Source: Thiorhodovibrio litoralis (lineage in GTDB: Bacteria; Pseudomonadota; Gammaproteobacteria; Chromatiales; Chromatiaceae). Taken from it: 64,000 nucleotides of DNA. Numbering within the stretch: position 1 is the first letter of the stretch; each line of letters starts with the position of its first letter. This document shows, one piece after another, positions 1 through 8,793 of this stretch. A model generated the notes under the pieces. The model made no database searches. It was given only the letters and a program-made list of their open reading frames with translations, and was not told the DNA's origin. A program made the translations under genes and the position numbers. The stretch is taken from contig NZ_CP121473.1 in the NCBI RefSeq assembly GCF_033954455.1, forward strand, positions 5,256,501 to 5,320,500, in the 5' to 3' direction.

Positions 1-109
1 CAGGGCATTCCCTGGCATTGGGGAGACGACATAGCCGGAATTTTCCGACTACGATAGGGCATCCACCGCGCTTCCACGACCGATTACTCAGCTTAAGAGG
101 AGAACGCCT

Positions 110-706
110 TTGGAACAGCAACTCCAGGCCATTGCGACAGTGCTCTCCCTCGTGAATCCCGCGATCTGTGGGGTGTTGTTCGCCCAAGTCGAGGGGGAAA
201 GTTCGCGACGCAAGCAGTTTGTCGACGCGACCAAGGCCGCGATGGCCATCCTCGCAATCCTGCTGGGAGCAGCCCTTGCAGGAACAAGGGTGCTGGACCT
301 GTTCGGCGTATCGCTTGATGCCTTCATGGTTGCGGGCGGAGGCGTGCTCGCCTGGATGGGATTCTTGATGCTCAGCGGCAAGGGGTCCATTGCCTCGTCA
401 CCGGCAGCAGATTCAACACCTTCACTGACACCCCTGATCCTGTTCGCCGCCAGCCCGGGCACCATTACGGGCGTTATTACGATCGCGGCGGCCCATACGC
501 GGTTGCAACTCCCGACGACAGCCCTTGTTGCCATCGGCGTAGCGGTCGCGACGACCTGGCTGGTCATGATATTGACAGCAGTTCTCGCTGGCCGACGAAA
601 TGATGCAGGGTTTCTGCGGGACACGATAACCCGTTTAATGGGGCTCCTTGTACTCTCAATGGGCGTCCAGTTCGCGTTGACCGGATTCCGTTCCTTTACA
701 GTCTGA
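110..706 (+). CDS. MarC/UPF0056 family integral membrane protein
   Basis: The 198-residue product is almost entirely hydrophobic, with about six membrane segments, and opens with the pattern of MarC proteins, in which an early LVNPAI stretch follows a short N-terminus. Family members are inner-membrane proteins of unclear transport role; MarC itself was once linked to antibiotic resistance but that link was withdrawn. The start is a TTG at 110, chosen because a purine-rich AAGAGGAGA lies six bases upstream and no ATG fits better. The length matches the family (about 200 residues). It stands alone, with about 200 bases before the next gene. Family assignment is from pattern recognition; the function is unknown. 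Confidence 0.75.
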   Translation: MEQQLQAIATVLSLVNPAICGVLFAQVEGESSRRKQFVDATKAAMAILAILLGAALAGTRVLDLFGVSLDAFMVAGGGVLAWMGFLMLSGKGSIASSPAADSTPSLTPLILFAASPGTITGVITIAAAHTRLQLPTTALVAIGVAVATTWLVMILTAVLAGRRNDAGFLRDTITRLMGLLVLSMGVQFALTGFRSFTV

Positions 707-907
707 GATGCGTGCTTCTCGGAGCGACGCTGGCGATTTTGGTCCCGGCGTCGCGGCCCAGCGCGTGGTAATACGCGGCTCCTGCGCCGTCGAGAATTCG
801 CCAACGCCTCGATGGCTTTTTGACCGATCACCCACCCCGTGCGTAAGATGACCATGGATGTTTCGCTAACGGATGCCAACTAACCAGTGCTTTTGAGGAA
901 CAATATA

Positions 908-1606
908 ATGAAATATCAATCACTTTTGTTCGCAAGCGTTCTTCTCGGTCTAACGCAAGTATGCTTGGGACAAGACGCCGACTTACCATTAAGTCAATCA
1001 GGCCAACAAGCCTTTACACCCGATCAAGTCCTTGAAGCGCTATTGGCTGGGAATGAACGCTTTGCTGCGGGCGAGGCGACTCAACGCGATATCACCGCGC
1101 GGATCGCTGCTTCAGCGCAAGGCCAGTACCCGAAAGCCGTTATTTTGTCATGCCTGGATTCAAGGGTTCCGGTGGAAAAAGTTTTTGATGTCAGCATTGG
1201 TGACATCTTTGTTGGCCGTGTTGCAGGGAACATTGTGAATGAGGATCAGTTGGGCTCCATGGAGTTTGCAACGAAACTGGCTGGAGCAAAGCTGGTCATG
1301 GTGTTGGGTCATAGCCAATGTGGCGCGGTCAAAGGAGCCATTGACGGCGCTGAGTTGGGCAATTTAACCGCGCTATTGGCCAAGATCCGCCCAGCAGTGG
1401 ATGGCGTGGAGGGGTTTTCCCCCGACCAGCGAACATCGTCTAACGATGATTTTGTCGAGCAGGTCATCGACCAAAATGTGCATGACATGGTAGCCCAGGT
1501 TAGAGAACAGAGTTCGGTCTTGGCGAATCTTGAGCAATCTGGCCAGATCAAGATCGTCGGGGCGTCTTACGACCTCAATACAGGCAAGGTCGAGTTAATC
1601 GATTAG
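908..1606 (+). CDS. Periplasmic beta-carbonic anhydrase
   Basis: The protein (232 residues from ATG 908) should interconvert CO2 and bicarbonate. The beta-class zinc site is visible: Cys82, Asp84 and Arg86 in SCLDSR, then His135 and Cys138 in GHSQCGA. Residues 1-22 form a signal peptide with probable cleavage after VCLG, so the enzyme should act in the periplasm, which is less usual for beta-class enzymes. An in-frame GTG lies at 887, but ATG 908 is preferred because TGAGGAA sits seven bases upstream and the signal peptide then starts cleanly. A permease-like gene begins ten bases after its stop, so the two may be cotranscribed. Confidence 0.93.
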   Translation: MKYQSLLFASVLLGLTQVCLGQDADLPLSQSGQQAFTPDQVLEALLAGNERFAAGEATQRDITARIAASAQGQYPKAVILSCLDSRVPVEKVFDVSIGDIFVGRVAGNIVNEDQLGSMEFATKLAGAKLVMVLGHSQCGAVKGAIDGAELGNLTALLAKIRPAVDGVEGFSPDQRTSSNDDFVEQVIDQNVHDMVAQVREQSSVLANLEQSGQIKIVGASYDLNTGKVELID

Positions 1607-1615
1607 CACGCGAAT

Positions 1616-2908
1616 TTGCCCGATGCGAGAGTGAGTTGCGGGACAGTGCGGCCTGACAAGGCTGCGCCCCCCGCCCTGCCTGCCGTGCAATTCATCGCCT
1701 GGGTGCTCGCCCTGTTTGGCACGGCGGTGGGTGCCGGTGTCTTGTTTCTGCCGAACCAGGCCGGTCAAGGGGGCTTCTGGGTGCTGGGCGCGGCGGCGCT
1801 ATTGGTCTGGCCCACCATTGCCTTTGGGCATCGATTCTATGCCCTGATCCCGAGCCGGGCCGAAGGGGGCGCGGACTTCTCTGCTGCGGTCGCGCACTGG
1901 TGGCCGCGCTTGGCTGGCCTGCTGCGGCTGCTGTTCGTGGCCTGGCTGTTTGTGCTGCTGATGGCCTATTCGATTGGCCTGACGAACGGGCTCAGTGACC
2001 TGCTGAGGCAGCATCGCTGGTTGGGTTTGGAGGCTCTGCCGCGAGCCTGGCTTGCGGTAGCGGTGCTCGGGACTATGTTATTGCTGCTGGGCGCGGCGCG
2101 GCCGGTCTTGGTGCGTCTGCTGGGCGGATTGAGCTTGGTGCTGATCGGGCTTTTAGTAACGGTCTCCTTCGCGCTTGTGCCGCATTGGAGCGAAGGGATC
2201 GCCCTTGCCGCGCTGGCGCCGCCCGAGCCTGCTGTTGCCTTGCGGCAGCTGTTGGTGCTCTACCCGCTGCTGACACTGTCGTTCATGTTCTTTCCGAGCC
2301 TGTCCGGGCTGGTGCTCGATCTCCAGACGCGGCTGCCGGATCGCGCCGCGCGGGAGCGCGTGACGGGGCACGTCATCACGGCGACCACGCTCGTTCTTCT
2401 CGGGTTTGTGCTCGGCTTCGTCGTTGCTTTCATGCTCGCGCTGCCGGCGGCGGACTTCGTCGCCGCCGAGCGCGAGAACATCTCCGCCCTAGACCTGGTG
2501 GGCGAGCGCTTCAGCCACAGCTGGCTGGGCGAGCTGGGTCCGGCGGTCAGCCTGCTCGCGCTGACCAGCTCCTTTATCGGCATCTATGTCGGATATCGGC
2601 TGTCGCTCCTGGCATTGCTGGCGCGCGCAGCAGGCAGCGATCACGGCCCTCGCCGCTGGACCGAGGGCCTGCTGCTGATCGGGACCTTCTGCCTGCTGTT
2701 GCCGCCGGTGGTCGCCAATGTGCCGGTGATGGACATCCTTGGTGACCTGGTGGCACCGCTCGGTGCGATCTTCCTGCTGCTGGTGCCGGCCGGCATCCTG
2801 CTGACCGCGGCCGATTTCCGCGCTGAGCGCGGCCCCGCGGCCTGGTTCTCCGTCACTGCCGGTGTCCTGGTGGTCGGGGCCTACTTCGTCGGCCAGGCGC
2901 TCGGCTGA
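1616..2908 (+). CDS. Amino acid permease of the HAAAP/STP type
   Basis: The 430-residue protein has about eleven hydrophobic segments. Its first one carries a glycine-rich GTAVGAGVLFLP motif, typical of the hydroxy/aromatic amino acid permease family (TyrP, Mtr, SdaC), whose members import serine, threonine, tryptophan or tyrosine with protons or sodium. The substrate cannot be read from the sequence. The gene starts close to the carbonic anhydrase stop; the most upstream start is TTG 1616, but a later GTG cannot be excluded because no strong ribosome binding site is visible. It converges on the NRPS-like gene, with seven bases between the stops. Confidence 0.7.
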   Translation: MPDARVSCGTVRPDKAAPPALPAVQFIAWVLALFGTAVGAGVLFLPNQAGQGGFWVLGAAALLVWPTIAFGHRFYALIPSRAEGGADFSAAVAHWWPRLAGLLRLLFVAWLFVLLMAYSIGLTNGLSDLLRQHRWLGLEALPRAWLAVAVLGTMLLLLGAARPVLVRLLGGLSLVLIGLLVTVSFALVPHWSEGIALAALAPPEPAVALRQLLVLYPLLTLSFMFFPSLSGLVLDLQTRLPDRAARERVTGHVITATTLVLLGFVLGFVVAFMLALPAADFVAAERENISALDLVGERFSHSWLGELGPAVSLLALTSSFIGIYVGYRLSLLALLARAAGSDHGPRRWTEGLLLIGTFCLLLPPVVANVPVMDILGDLVAPLGAIFLLLVPAGILLTAADFRAERGPAAWFSVTAGVLVVGAYFVGQALG

Positions 2909-2915
2909 AGCTGAC

Positions 2916-5909
2916 TCAGAGCCCCATGGCGCCGCGCAAGGTCCGGTCGAAGGCGTTGCGCAGCAGTTCGCGATAGTCGCTGGGGAACTCAACGCCCAGC
3001 GGCCCAAGTCGGGCCTGTGCCTGCCTGGTCTCGAAGTGCTGGATCTCCTCGGTGGGGCCACCCTGGAAGTAGAGGGTTAGCGGATAGAGCGGGTCGGTTT
3101 CGCGCAGCGGGGCGATGACGCGCCGCTTCCAGTCCTCATAGGGCAGGATCTCGATGGATTTGCCGGTCAGCTCGGACAGCAGGCCGACGTACTCGGGAAG
3201 CGCGATCTCGTGCGGGCTGGACAGGTTCAGCATCTCGCGGTCGGTGTTATCGTCCATGGTCAGGGCGACCATGGCGGCGGCGAGCCGGTCCACGGGCACC
3301 GCCTCGAACACGAGATCCAGGTCGGGCGCGAGGCCACGGGACAGGTAGGCGCGCATCATCAAGAGCGCGAAGTTGCTGCCGGCTGGGCTGGCGACGCCGG
3401 TGCGGCTGTTGGCGAAGATGTTGCCGGGGCGCAGGATCAGGCCGCTCAGGCCGCGCTCAAAGCCCTGCTCCAGCAGCCGTTCGGAGACCCATTTGGACAG
3501 CGCATAACCGCCGAAGAAGTCCGCCGGGGTCGGTCCGACGCGCCCCTCGTAGCCGATACCTTGGGCGTCGGCCTCGGTGATGGCGCTGGCGGTGGACACA
3601 AAAGTGAGCTTCTTCGGGCGCCCGCGCATTGCAAGGCGGATCAGCGCCAGGGTGCTGAAGGTGTTCGCGGCCTTGAGTCGGTCATAGCCGTAGATGTGAT
3701 GGACGAAGGCGCCGCAATGAATGATATGCGAGCAGTGGTCGCGCAGCCGCTGCGCATCCACTGGACTCAACCCCAGCCCGGACTGGGCGAGATCGCCGGC
3801 GACCGGGCGGATGCGCTCGGCGGCATCGCCGGGGTCGAGGCCGAGACGATGCAGGGCATTGCACTGCTTGGCTTGCAGGTCGCCGGCCTCGGCGTCTGGC
3901 TTGATCAGGCAGTAGACCGAGCGGTTGGTCTTCTCCAGCAACTCAGCGAGCAGGTGAGCGCCGAGGAAACCGGTCGAGCCGGTGAGCAGCACGGCGCCCG
4001 CGCCGGCATCCCTGGCGGGCTGAATCCACACCGGCTGGATGCTCGGGTCGAGCACGGCGTCGGCCTCGGCAGCGGAGCGATCGGCGGCGTGATCGGCCTG
4101 CCCGCCCAGCTCGTCGATGGTCTTGGCCAGGCCCTCGATGGTCGGATGCTGCAAGAAGGCGTCCAGCTCGAAGGGCTTGGCGATGCGCTCGCGGATGCCG
4201 GCATAGACGGTCGCGAGCAGGATGGACGAGCCGCCGAGAGCAAAGAAGTCGTCGGTGACGCCGAACTCGGTGCGATCCAGACATTGGGACCAGACCTGCC
4301 AGATGACGCGCTCGGTGTCGGTGCGCGGCTTCACCGCGTCCGGCCGCGCGGTCTCCTCCAGCACCGGTGGCGGCAGGCGCTTGCGGTCGATCTTGCCACG
4401 CGAGGTGACCGGCAGCGCGTCCATGATCATCAGTACCCCGGGCACCGAGTAGGCCGGCAGTTGCTCGCCGAGCCAGCGCTTGTAAGCTTCCAGGTCGAAG
4501 TCCGCCTGCTGCGTGGCTTCCGGCTGCACGTAGCCCACCAGCACCTTTTCGCCCTTCACCTTGACCATCACCACCGCCGCGTTGGCGATGTCCGGGTGGT
4601 TGACCAGACTCTGCTCGATGCCGTCCAACTCCAGGCGGAAACCGCGGAACTTGATCTGGCGGTCAGCGCGGCCAGCGAAGGCCAGACTGCCGTCGTCGCG
4701 AAAGTGCACCAGGTCGCCAGTACGGTAGACCCTGTCGGTAGGGTCACCGGTGAAGGGATTCGCCAAGAAGTGCTCGGCGGTGCGCTCGGGCAGATTCAGA
4801 TACCCCTTGGCGAGTCGATGACCGCCGATATACAGCTCGCCGGTCTCGCCGGACGGAACCGGATTGCGGTTCTCATCCAGCACATAGAGCACGGTATCCG
4901 CCAGCGCCTTGCCGATGGGCAGCGGCTCGGCCGGATCGGCCAGCTCCGTGATCAGCTGAAAGGTGGCCAGGATGCCGGTTTCGGTGGGGCCATAGCCGTT
5001 GACGAAGGCGCGGGGCCGGCCACTCGCGTTGTTCAGCACCTTATGGACGGTTTTGGGATTGACCACGTCACCGCCCGAGAGCAGGTACTTGACCCGGCGG
5101 AACATGCCCGGGCGGAAGGCCACCAGCTGGTCGAACAGTGCCGAGGTCACCCACATGACGCTGATCGCCTGATGCTCGATGAAGTCGGCAAAGGCCTCCG
5201 GGTTGATGATGGTCTCGTAGTCGACGCAGACCAGGGTGGCGCCATTGAGCAGCGCTGTCCAGATCTCGAACGAGGCGGCATCGAAGGCGATGCTGCTTGA
5301 TGACAACACCCGGTCATCGGCATCGATGCTGAGATAGCGGGGACTCAGGATCAGCCCGCTGATGGACAGGTGCGGCAGCAGCACGCCCTTGGGCCGCCCG
5401 GTGGAGCCGGAGGTAAAGAACACGCAGGCCACATCGCCGCTATCGATGTGCGGCCGACGCGGCTCCGGCGACCAGGCATAGGGGTCTTTCAGGTCATCGA
5501 GGCTGATGGGCGCAGCGAAGTCAAAGTCGCCGCGCTTGTTCGCTGCCACCAGCAGGCACTTGGGCGCCGCATCCTCAACGATCGCCCGGCGGCGCTCCAG
5601 AGGTTCGCGCAGGTCGATCGGCACATAGGCGGCACCGCACTTGAGCGCCCCCAGCATCGCGACCATGAAGTCGATGCCGCGCGGATAGGCGATGCAGACC
5701 AGGTCGCCGTGCTCGACCCGGTGTTGGCGGTGCAGCCAATCGGCCACCCGGTTCGAGAGAAGTTCCAGCTCCGCGTAGGTGATGCAGGCACGGCCATACT
5801 GCACTGCGATGCGCTGCGGCATGCGCGCGGCAACGCGGGAAAACAAGCCTGGCAGGGTCTGCGGATCATCCAGGTTCAGATCGGCGGGTACGCTCGGGGT
5901 TGAGTTCAT
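2916..5909 (-). CDS. NRPS-like adenylation-thiolation-reductase (A-T-R) enzyme
   Basis: The 997-residue protein has three domains. Residues about 20-510 form an adenylation domain with FTSGSTGRPKG (A3, near 165-176), NGYGPTE (304-310), YRTGDL (395-400) and the A10 lysine Lys506. Residues about 530-600 are a carrier domain with LGGSS, where Ser562 should carry phosphopantetheine. Residues about 638-990 are a thioester reductase with TGSTGFLG (643-650) and the Tyr802-x3-Lys806 catalytic pair. Such A-T-R proteins activate a carboxylic or amino acid and release it as an aldehyde or alcohol using NADPH; Lys2 and fungal reductases share the plan. Asp210 occupies the position that contacts an alpha-amino group in A domains, so an amino acid substrate is plausible. 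No condensation domain, phosphopantetheinyl transferase or tailoring gene is adjacent. GGAG precedes the ATG. Substrate unknown. Confidence 0.92.
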   Translation of the reverse strand: MNSTPSVPADLNLDDPQTLPGLFSRVAARMPQRIAVQYGRACITYAELELLSNRVADWLHRQHRVEHGDLVCIAYPRGIDFMVAMLGALKCGAAYVPIDLREPLERRRAIVEDAAPKCLLVAANKRGDFDFAAPISLDDLKDPYAWSPEPRRPHIDSGDVACVFFTSGSTGRPKGVLLPHLSISGLILSPRYLSIDADDRVLSSSSIAFDAASFEIWTALLNGATLVCVDYETIINPEAFADFIEHQAISVMWVTSALFDQLVAFRPGMFRRVKYLLSGGDVVNPKTVHKVLNNASGRPRAFVNGYGPTETGILATFQLITELADPAEPLPIGKALADTVLYVLDENRNPVPSGETGELYIGGHRLAKGYLNLPERTAEHFLANPFTGDPTDRVYRTGDLVHFRDDGSLAFAGRADRQIKFRGFRLELDGIEQSLVNHPDIANAAVVMVKVKGEKVLVGYVQPEATQQADFDLEAYKRWLGEQLPAYSVPGVLMIMDALPVTSRGKIDRKRLPPPVLEETARPDAVKPRTDTERVIWQVWSQCLDRTEFGVTDDFFALGGSSILLATVYAGIRERIAKPFELDAFLQHPTIEGLAKTIDELGGQADHAADRSAAEADAVLDPSIQPVWIQPARDAGAGAVLLTGSTGFLGAHLLAELLEKTNRSVYCLIKPDAEAGDLQAKQCNALHRLGLDPGDAAERIRPVAGDLAQSGLGLSPVDAQRLRDHCSHIIHCGAFVHHIYGYDRLKAANTFSTLALIRLAMRGRPKKLTFVSTASAITEADAQGIGYEGRVGPTPADFFGGYALSKWVSERLLEQGFERGLSGLILRPGNIFANSRTGVASPAGSNFALLMMRAYLSRGLAPDLDLVFEAVPVDRLAAAMVALTMDDNTDREMLNLSSPHEIALPEYVGLLSELTGKSIEILPYEDWKRRVIAPLRETDPLYPLTLYFQGGPTEEIQHFETRQAQARLGPLGVEFPSDYRELLRNAFDRTLRGAMGL

Positions 5910-6026
5910 CTGTCATCTCCATTGGGACCCGGGGTGGTCGGTTCCCAGAGTGTTAAATTGGTTGCCCACGGGCTGCCACGACGAGGGCGCGGGCGGGCGC
6001 TTTTGCAGTCCCCTCAGTATGCATGG

Positions 6027-7790
6027 TCAGTATTCATAAGCAGTGTCGATGCGGGATCGGGTTAAAACACCATAGACGTGGTCGATACCGGGTGCCAGCG
6101 GCCGGCGCACGTAAAGCGCTTGGGCGCCAGTGGTTTTCAAGGTGTCGAGTGCCTCTTGCAAGGTTGCCTGTAGGTGCACGGGTGCGAGCTCTAGGCGATC
6201 GCCGGGAATCGCGAGCAAATCGATGCTTTCGACATCCGGATTCTGCGACAGGAAGCTCGCCACCGCGATTGCGGGCATCAGATAGGTTGGCTTCTTGTCG
6301 GTGTTGATGATGATCCAGTCCGGACTGGCCGCCACCAGGCGCTCTGCCCTGGCGCGATCGAGCTTGGCTTCCTGATGCACAAAATTGCGATTCATCACCC
6401 CGCCGACAGCGCGCCGGCGCAGTTCGCGCGTGAGAGGATTGACCCGATAATCCAACCCATTGGCGCGCAGCATGGTGATGAAGAGCGAGTCTTTGCCAAA
6501 GCCTTTGTAACTAACCAGGACAGCGATAATAATCGCCAACATGCCGGGCATGATGACCCCCGGGCTATGCGTTAATTCCACGACAGCTGTCAACCCCGCC
6601 AGCGGCGCGAGCAAGCTCGCCCCCATCATCGCGCCCATGCCAAGCAGCACATAGAAGCTCACGGGCACCGCGCTCGCATCCATGAACTGAGCCGCACCCA
6701 CGGCGGTCAGATTGCCGACAACCGCTCCCATGAACAACGCCGGCCCGATCGTGCCGCCGGGGATGCCCAGACCAATGCTGGCCGATGTGGCAATGAGCTT
6801 GGCAGCCAGCAAAATCAGCAAGAAATCCCACGCGAGGTGCGTCTCGAGCAACCGCGTCAGAGAATCAAACCCCAGCCCCATCACCTGTGGAACCATGGCC
6901 CCGCAAGCCCCGGCCGTCACCCCCGCAAGCACCAGGCGCCAAAAGAAAGGAATCCGCTTGGTCGCCATGGCAATGCTCTGCACCCCATGAGTATAGGCCG
7001 CTGATGTCACGCCAGCAGCGATTCCGAGCAGCACAACCGGCAGCAAATCCGCAAGGGAGCCGACAACCGCTGGCGGCACTTTGAACAGTGGATTGGCATC
7101 GAAGACAGAGACGAATAGCCAGTCCCCACTGGCCGCCGCGAGAATAATCGGAATAAAGCTGGCGACGCTGTATTCCAATCCAAGCACCTCAAGCGCGAAA
7201 ATCACCCCCGCCAGCGGTGTATTGAATGACGCAGCGATTCCCGCGGCGGTGCCACAGGCAACCATGATGCGAATGCTGTTATTGGGCAACACAAGCAACT
7301 GCCCCAACAAACTGCCGCTGCTTGCGCCGAGATAAACATGGGGTCCTTCGCGCCCGACCGAATGTCCGCTCACAATCGCCACAGCTGCACCGACGAATTG
7401 CAGCATGAACCCGCGCCAGGTCAGATGTCCCTGGTGATATTCCATGCGCTCGAGCACTCGCGCAACGCCGAGCACGCGAATACCGGCGGAGAAGCGCAGG
7501 AAAATTACGGCAATCAATAGCGCACCGCCAAGTGGCAGCAGTGCTCGGGTGATGGGGGAGAGTGCCTCGTAGTTCTCGCCATGATGCGGCAGCATCATCG
7601 CTTGCGTGCCTTCAACTGCGAGACGAAACCCGATAATTACCACGCCGGTCGCAAGACCAGTCAGAATGCCAAGAAAGGCATGCCATAGCAGGGCGTCGGG
7701 ACGGGCGATGCTGAGGCGCAACCGGTCGAGCAACGCATCAGGAGCAGTACGCGCGCGGCGCCAGAATCGCGCCAGATCAGATCCGGGCAT
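6027..7790 (-). CDS. ClC-type chloride channel/antiporter with C-terminal CBS region
   Basis: The 587-residue membrane protein carries the ClC signature GREGP at 146-150, where Glu148 is the gating glutamate, and a later GIPGGTIGPALFMGA segment that matches the GxFxP anion-site region. The first selectivity motif (GSGIP in model proteins) is degenerate here, reading SAGIRVLG near 101-108, so anion selectivity or coupling may differ. The last 120 residues look like a CBS pair, a regulatory nucleotide-binding module. It lies upstream of the A-T-R gene on the same strand with a 117-base gap and may be cotranscribed with it, though no functional link is evident. No strong ribosome binding site is visible before ATG 7790. 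Confidence 0.88.
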   Translation of the reverse strand: MPGSDLARFWRRARTAPDALLDRLRLSIARPDALLWHAFLGILTGLATGVVIIGFRLAVEGTQAMMLPHHGENYEALSPITRALLPLGGALLIAVIFLRFSAGIRVLGVARVLERMEYHQGHLTWRGFMLQFVGAAVAIVSGHSVGREGPHVYLGASSGSLLGQLLVLPNNSIRIMVACGTAAGIAASFNTPLAGVIFALEVLGLEYSVASFIPIILAAASGDWLFVSVFDANPLFKVPPAVVGSLADLLPVVLLGIAAGVTSAAYTHGVQSIAMATKRIPFFWRLVLAGVTAGACGAMVPQVMGLGFDSLTRLLETHLAWDFLLILLAAKLIATSASIGLGIPGGTIGPALFMGAVVGNLTAVGAAQFMDASAVPVSFYVLLGMGAMMGASLLAPLAGLTAVVELTHSPGVIMPGMLAIIIAVLVSYKGFGKDSLFITMLRANGLDYRVNPLTRELRRRAVGGVMNRNFVHQEAKLDRARAERLVAASPDWIIINTDKKPTYLMPAIAVASFLSQNPDVESIDLLAIPGDRLELAPVHLQATLQEALDTLKTTGAQALYVRRPLAPGIDHVYGVLTRSRIDTAYEY

Positions 7791-7864
7791 CGGAAACGGC
7801 AGACAGCCGGCAGGTAAGGGAGGGGTGGAGGATTGGAGGCCACTGGAGCCCCCTTAACAAAACA

Positions 7865-7890
7865 CGCCCGGGCATTTCCAGGCCCGGGCG
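7865..7890 (-). terminator. Rho-independent terminator after the H-NS-like gene
   Basis: An eight-base perfect stem (CGCCCGGG at 7865-7872 with CCCGGGCG at 7883-7890) encloses a ten-base loop. On the minus strand it is followed by a T-rich run (TGTTTTGTT). It lies 24 bases past the stop of the H-NS-like gene and before the ClC gene, so it probably separates the two transcripts. Confidence 0.8.
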
Positions 7891-7913
7891 CCAAGACATG
7901 ACAGCAGAGCCGA

Positions 7914-8297
7914 TTAGGCTTGCGCGTGCATGTATTCCTGCTTGTAGCGCTCGCGGTCTTCCTTGTTTCCCGGATTCAAGCCGACGGCACTCATTCGCTC
8001 TTTCATCCAGCCAGGCAGAGGACCGCGCACGTAAATGCAATCTGGGTCAGCATTATCGACATAGCGCGGGTAAGAACGCTGTGCGCCTGCGGAACGCCGC
8101 GCGCCGCGACGACCACCAAAGATATCGGCAAACTCCGCAATCGCAAAACCTTCGCCCGTGATCCTTTCCTTAAACTCAGCGACCAGCTCGGCCTTGCGCT
8201 TGTCGCGCTTGGAGGCAAGGGCGCGCTCGACTTCTTTCTGTTGAGCCTCAAGGGATTCAAGCTTGGCCTTGAGCTCGGTATATTCCATTTCGTCCAT
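7914..8297 (-). CDS. H-NS histone-like nucleoid protein with variant C-terminus
   Basis: The 127-residue protein has an N-terminal coiled coil (residues about 5-60, rich in Lys, Glu and Ala), a linker with FGGRRGARRSAG and a short C-terminal domain with YVDNADPDCIYVRGPLPGWMKE. This layout is that of H-NS/StpA proteins, which bind curved AT-rich DNA and silence transferred genes. The usual loop is a GRGRxPxW-like motif; here the corresponding stretch reads VRGPLPGW, so DNA recognition may differ. The length fits the family. A terminator follows, and a 496-base divergent intergenic region shared with modD lies upstream. Its presence next to an island full of foreign DNA is suggestive but not proof of a role there. 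Confidence 0.82.
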   Translation of the reverse strand: MDEMEYTELKAKLESLEAQQKEVERALASKRDKRKAELVAEFKERITGEGFAIAEFADIFGGRRGARRSAGAQRSYPRYVDNADPDCIYVRGPLPGWMKERMSAVGLNPGNKEDRERYKQEYMHAQA

Positions 8298-8793
8298 CAG
8301 TACTTGCTCTCATTGATTGGCAACATGTGAAAAAATTTGCTCTTTAGCAGGAAGGGGCATGCTTGCTGATTGAATCCCAGTCACATCCCCTCTGCTCGTT
8401 CGTTCATTATAACGCCTGTTCATGGCCAATGCGCAAGAGAAAACAAATAAGTTTATCGCGAATAAATTTTGGCTGTACCTTAGGTAAGGGTACCAGCCGC
8501 CAACATCGCCGGCAAAACATTCACGGCGCCCTTGCACCCTCACCCGATCAAAAACCGAAAGACCATTGCGATGATGATACAACTGCGTTGTTTAGCCGCG
8601 CAGGATGCTTGCGCAATAGCCGCAACTGATGCCTCCAACCTGAAGAAACAACCCTGCCGCCACTGTTTTTCAGCGGCCGGGAACTTGTCTCTATCCTGAC
8701 AATGGCAGTTCGCTGCGGATTGTCATTGCTGCCTGCTTGATGTCACTTGGAGACTGCAGTTTCGATGAATCCACAACGCCTCTTTAGCCGACT
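8298..8793. promoter_or_regulatory. Divergent intergenic region between hns-like gene and modD
   Basis: No convincing gene is seen here. The stretch from about 8420 to 8480 is AT-rich, as expected for H-NS family autoregulation. One hairpin pairs GGCTGTACC (8471-8479) with GGTACCAGCC (8489-8498, one bulge). A second inverted repeat, TGACAAT (8697-8703) and ATTGTCA (8719-8725), lies about 70 bases before modD and could be an operator. These are candidates only. Confidence 0.4.

Noticed and set aside
88-879. Minus-strand open frame of 263 codons opposite marC
   Set aside because: Rich in Arg, Ser, Pro and Thr without any domain; it is the shadow of the MarC-type gene.
3210-5300. Long plus-strand open frame (about 696 codons) opposite the A-T-R gene
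   Set aside because: It is antisense to a protein with all core motifs, and its own translation is low-complexity and rich in Gly, Asp, Gln and His, as expected from high-GC antisense frames.
8310-8582. Minus-strand frame of 90 codons between hns-like gene and modD
   Set aside because: Unusual composition, no domain and no convincing start; treated as intergenic.
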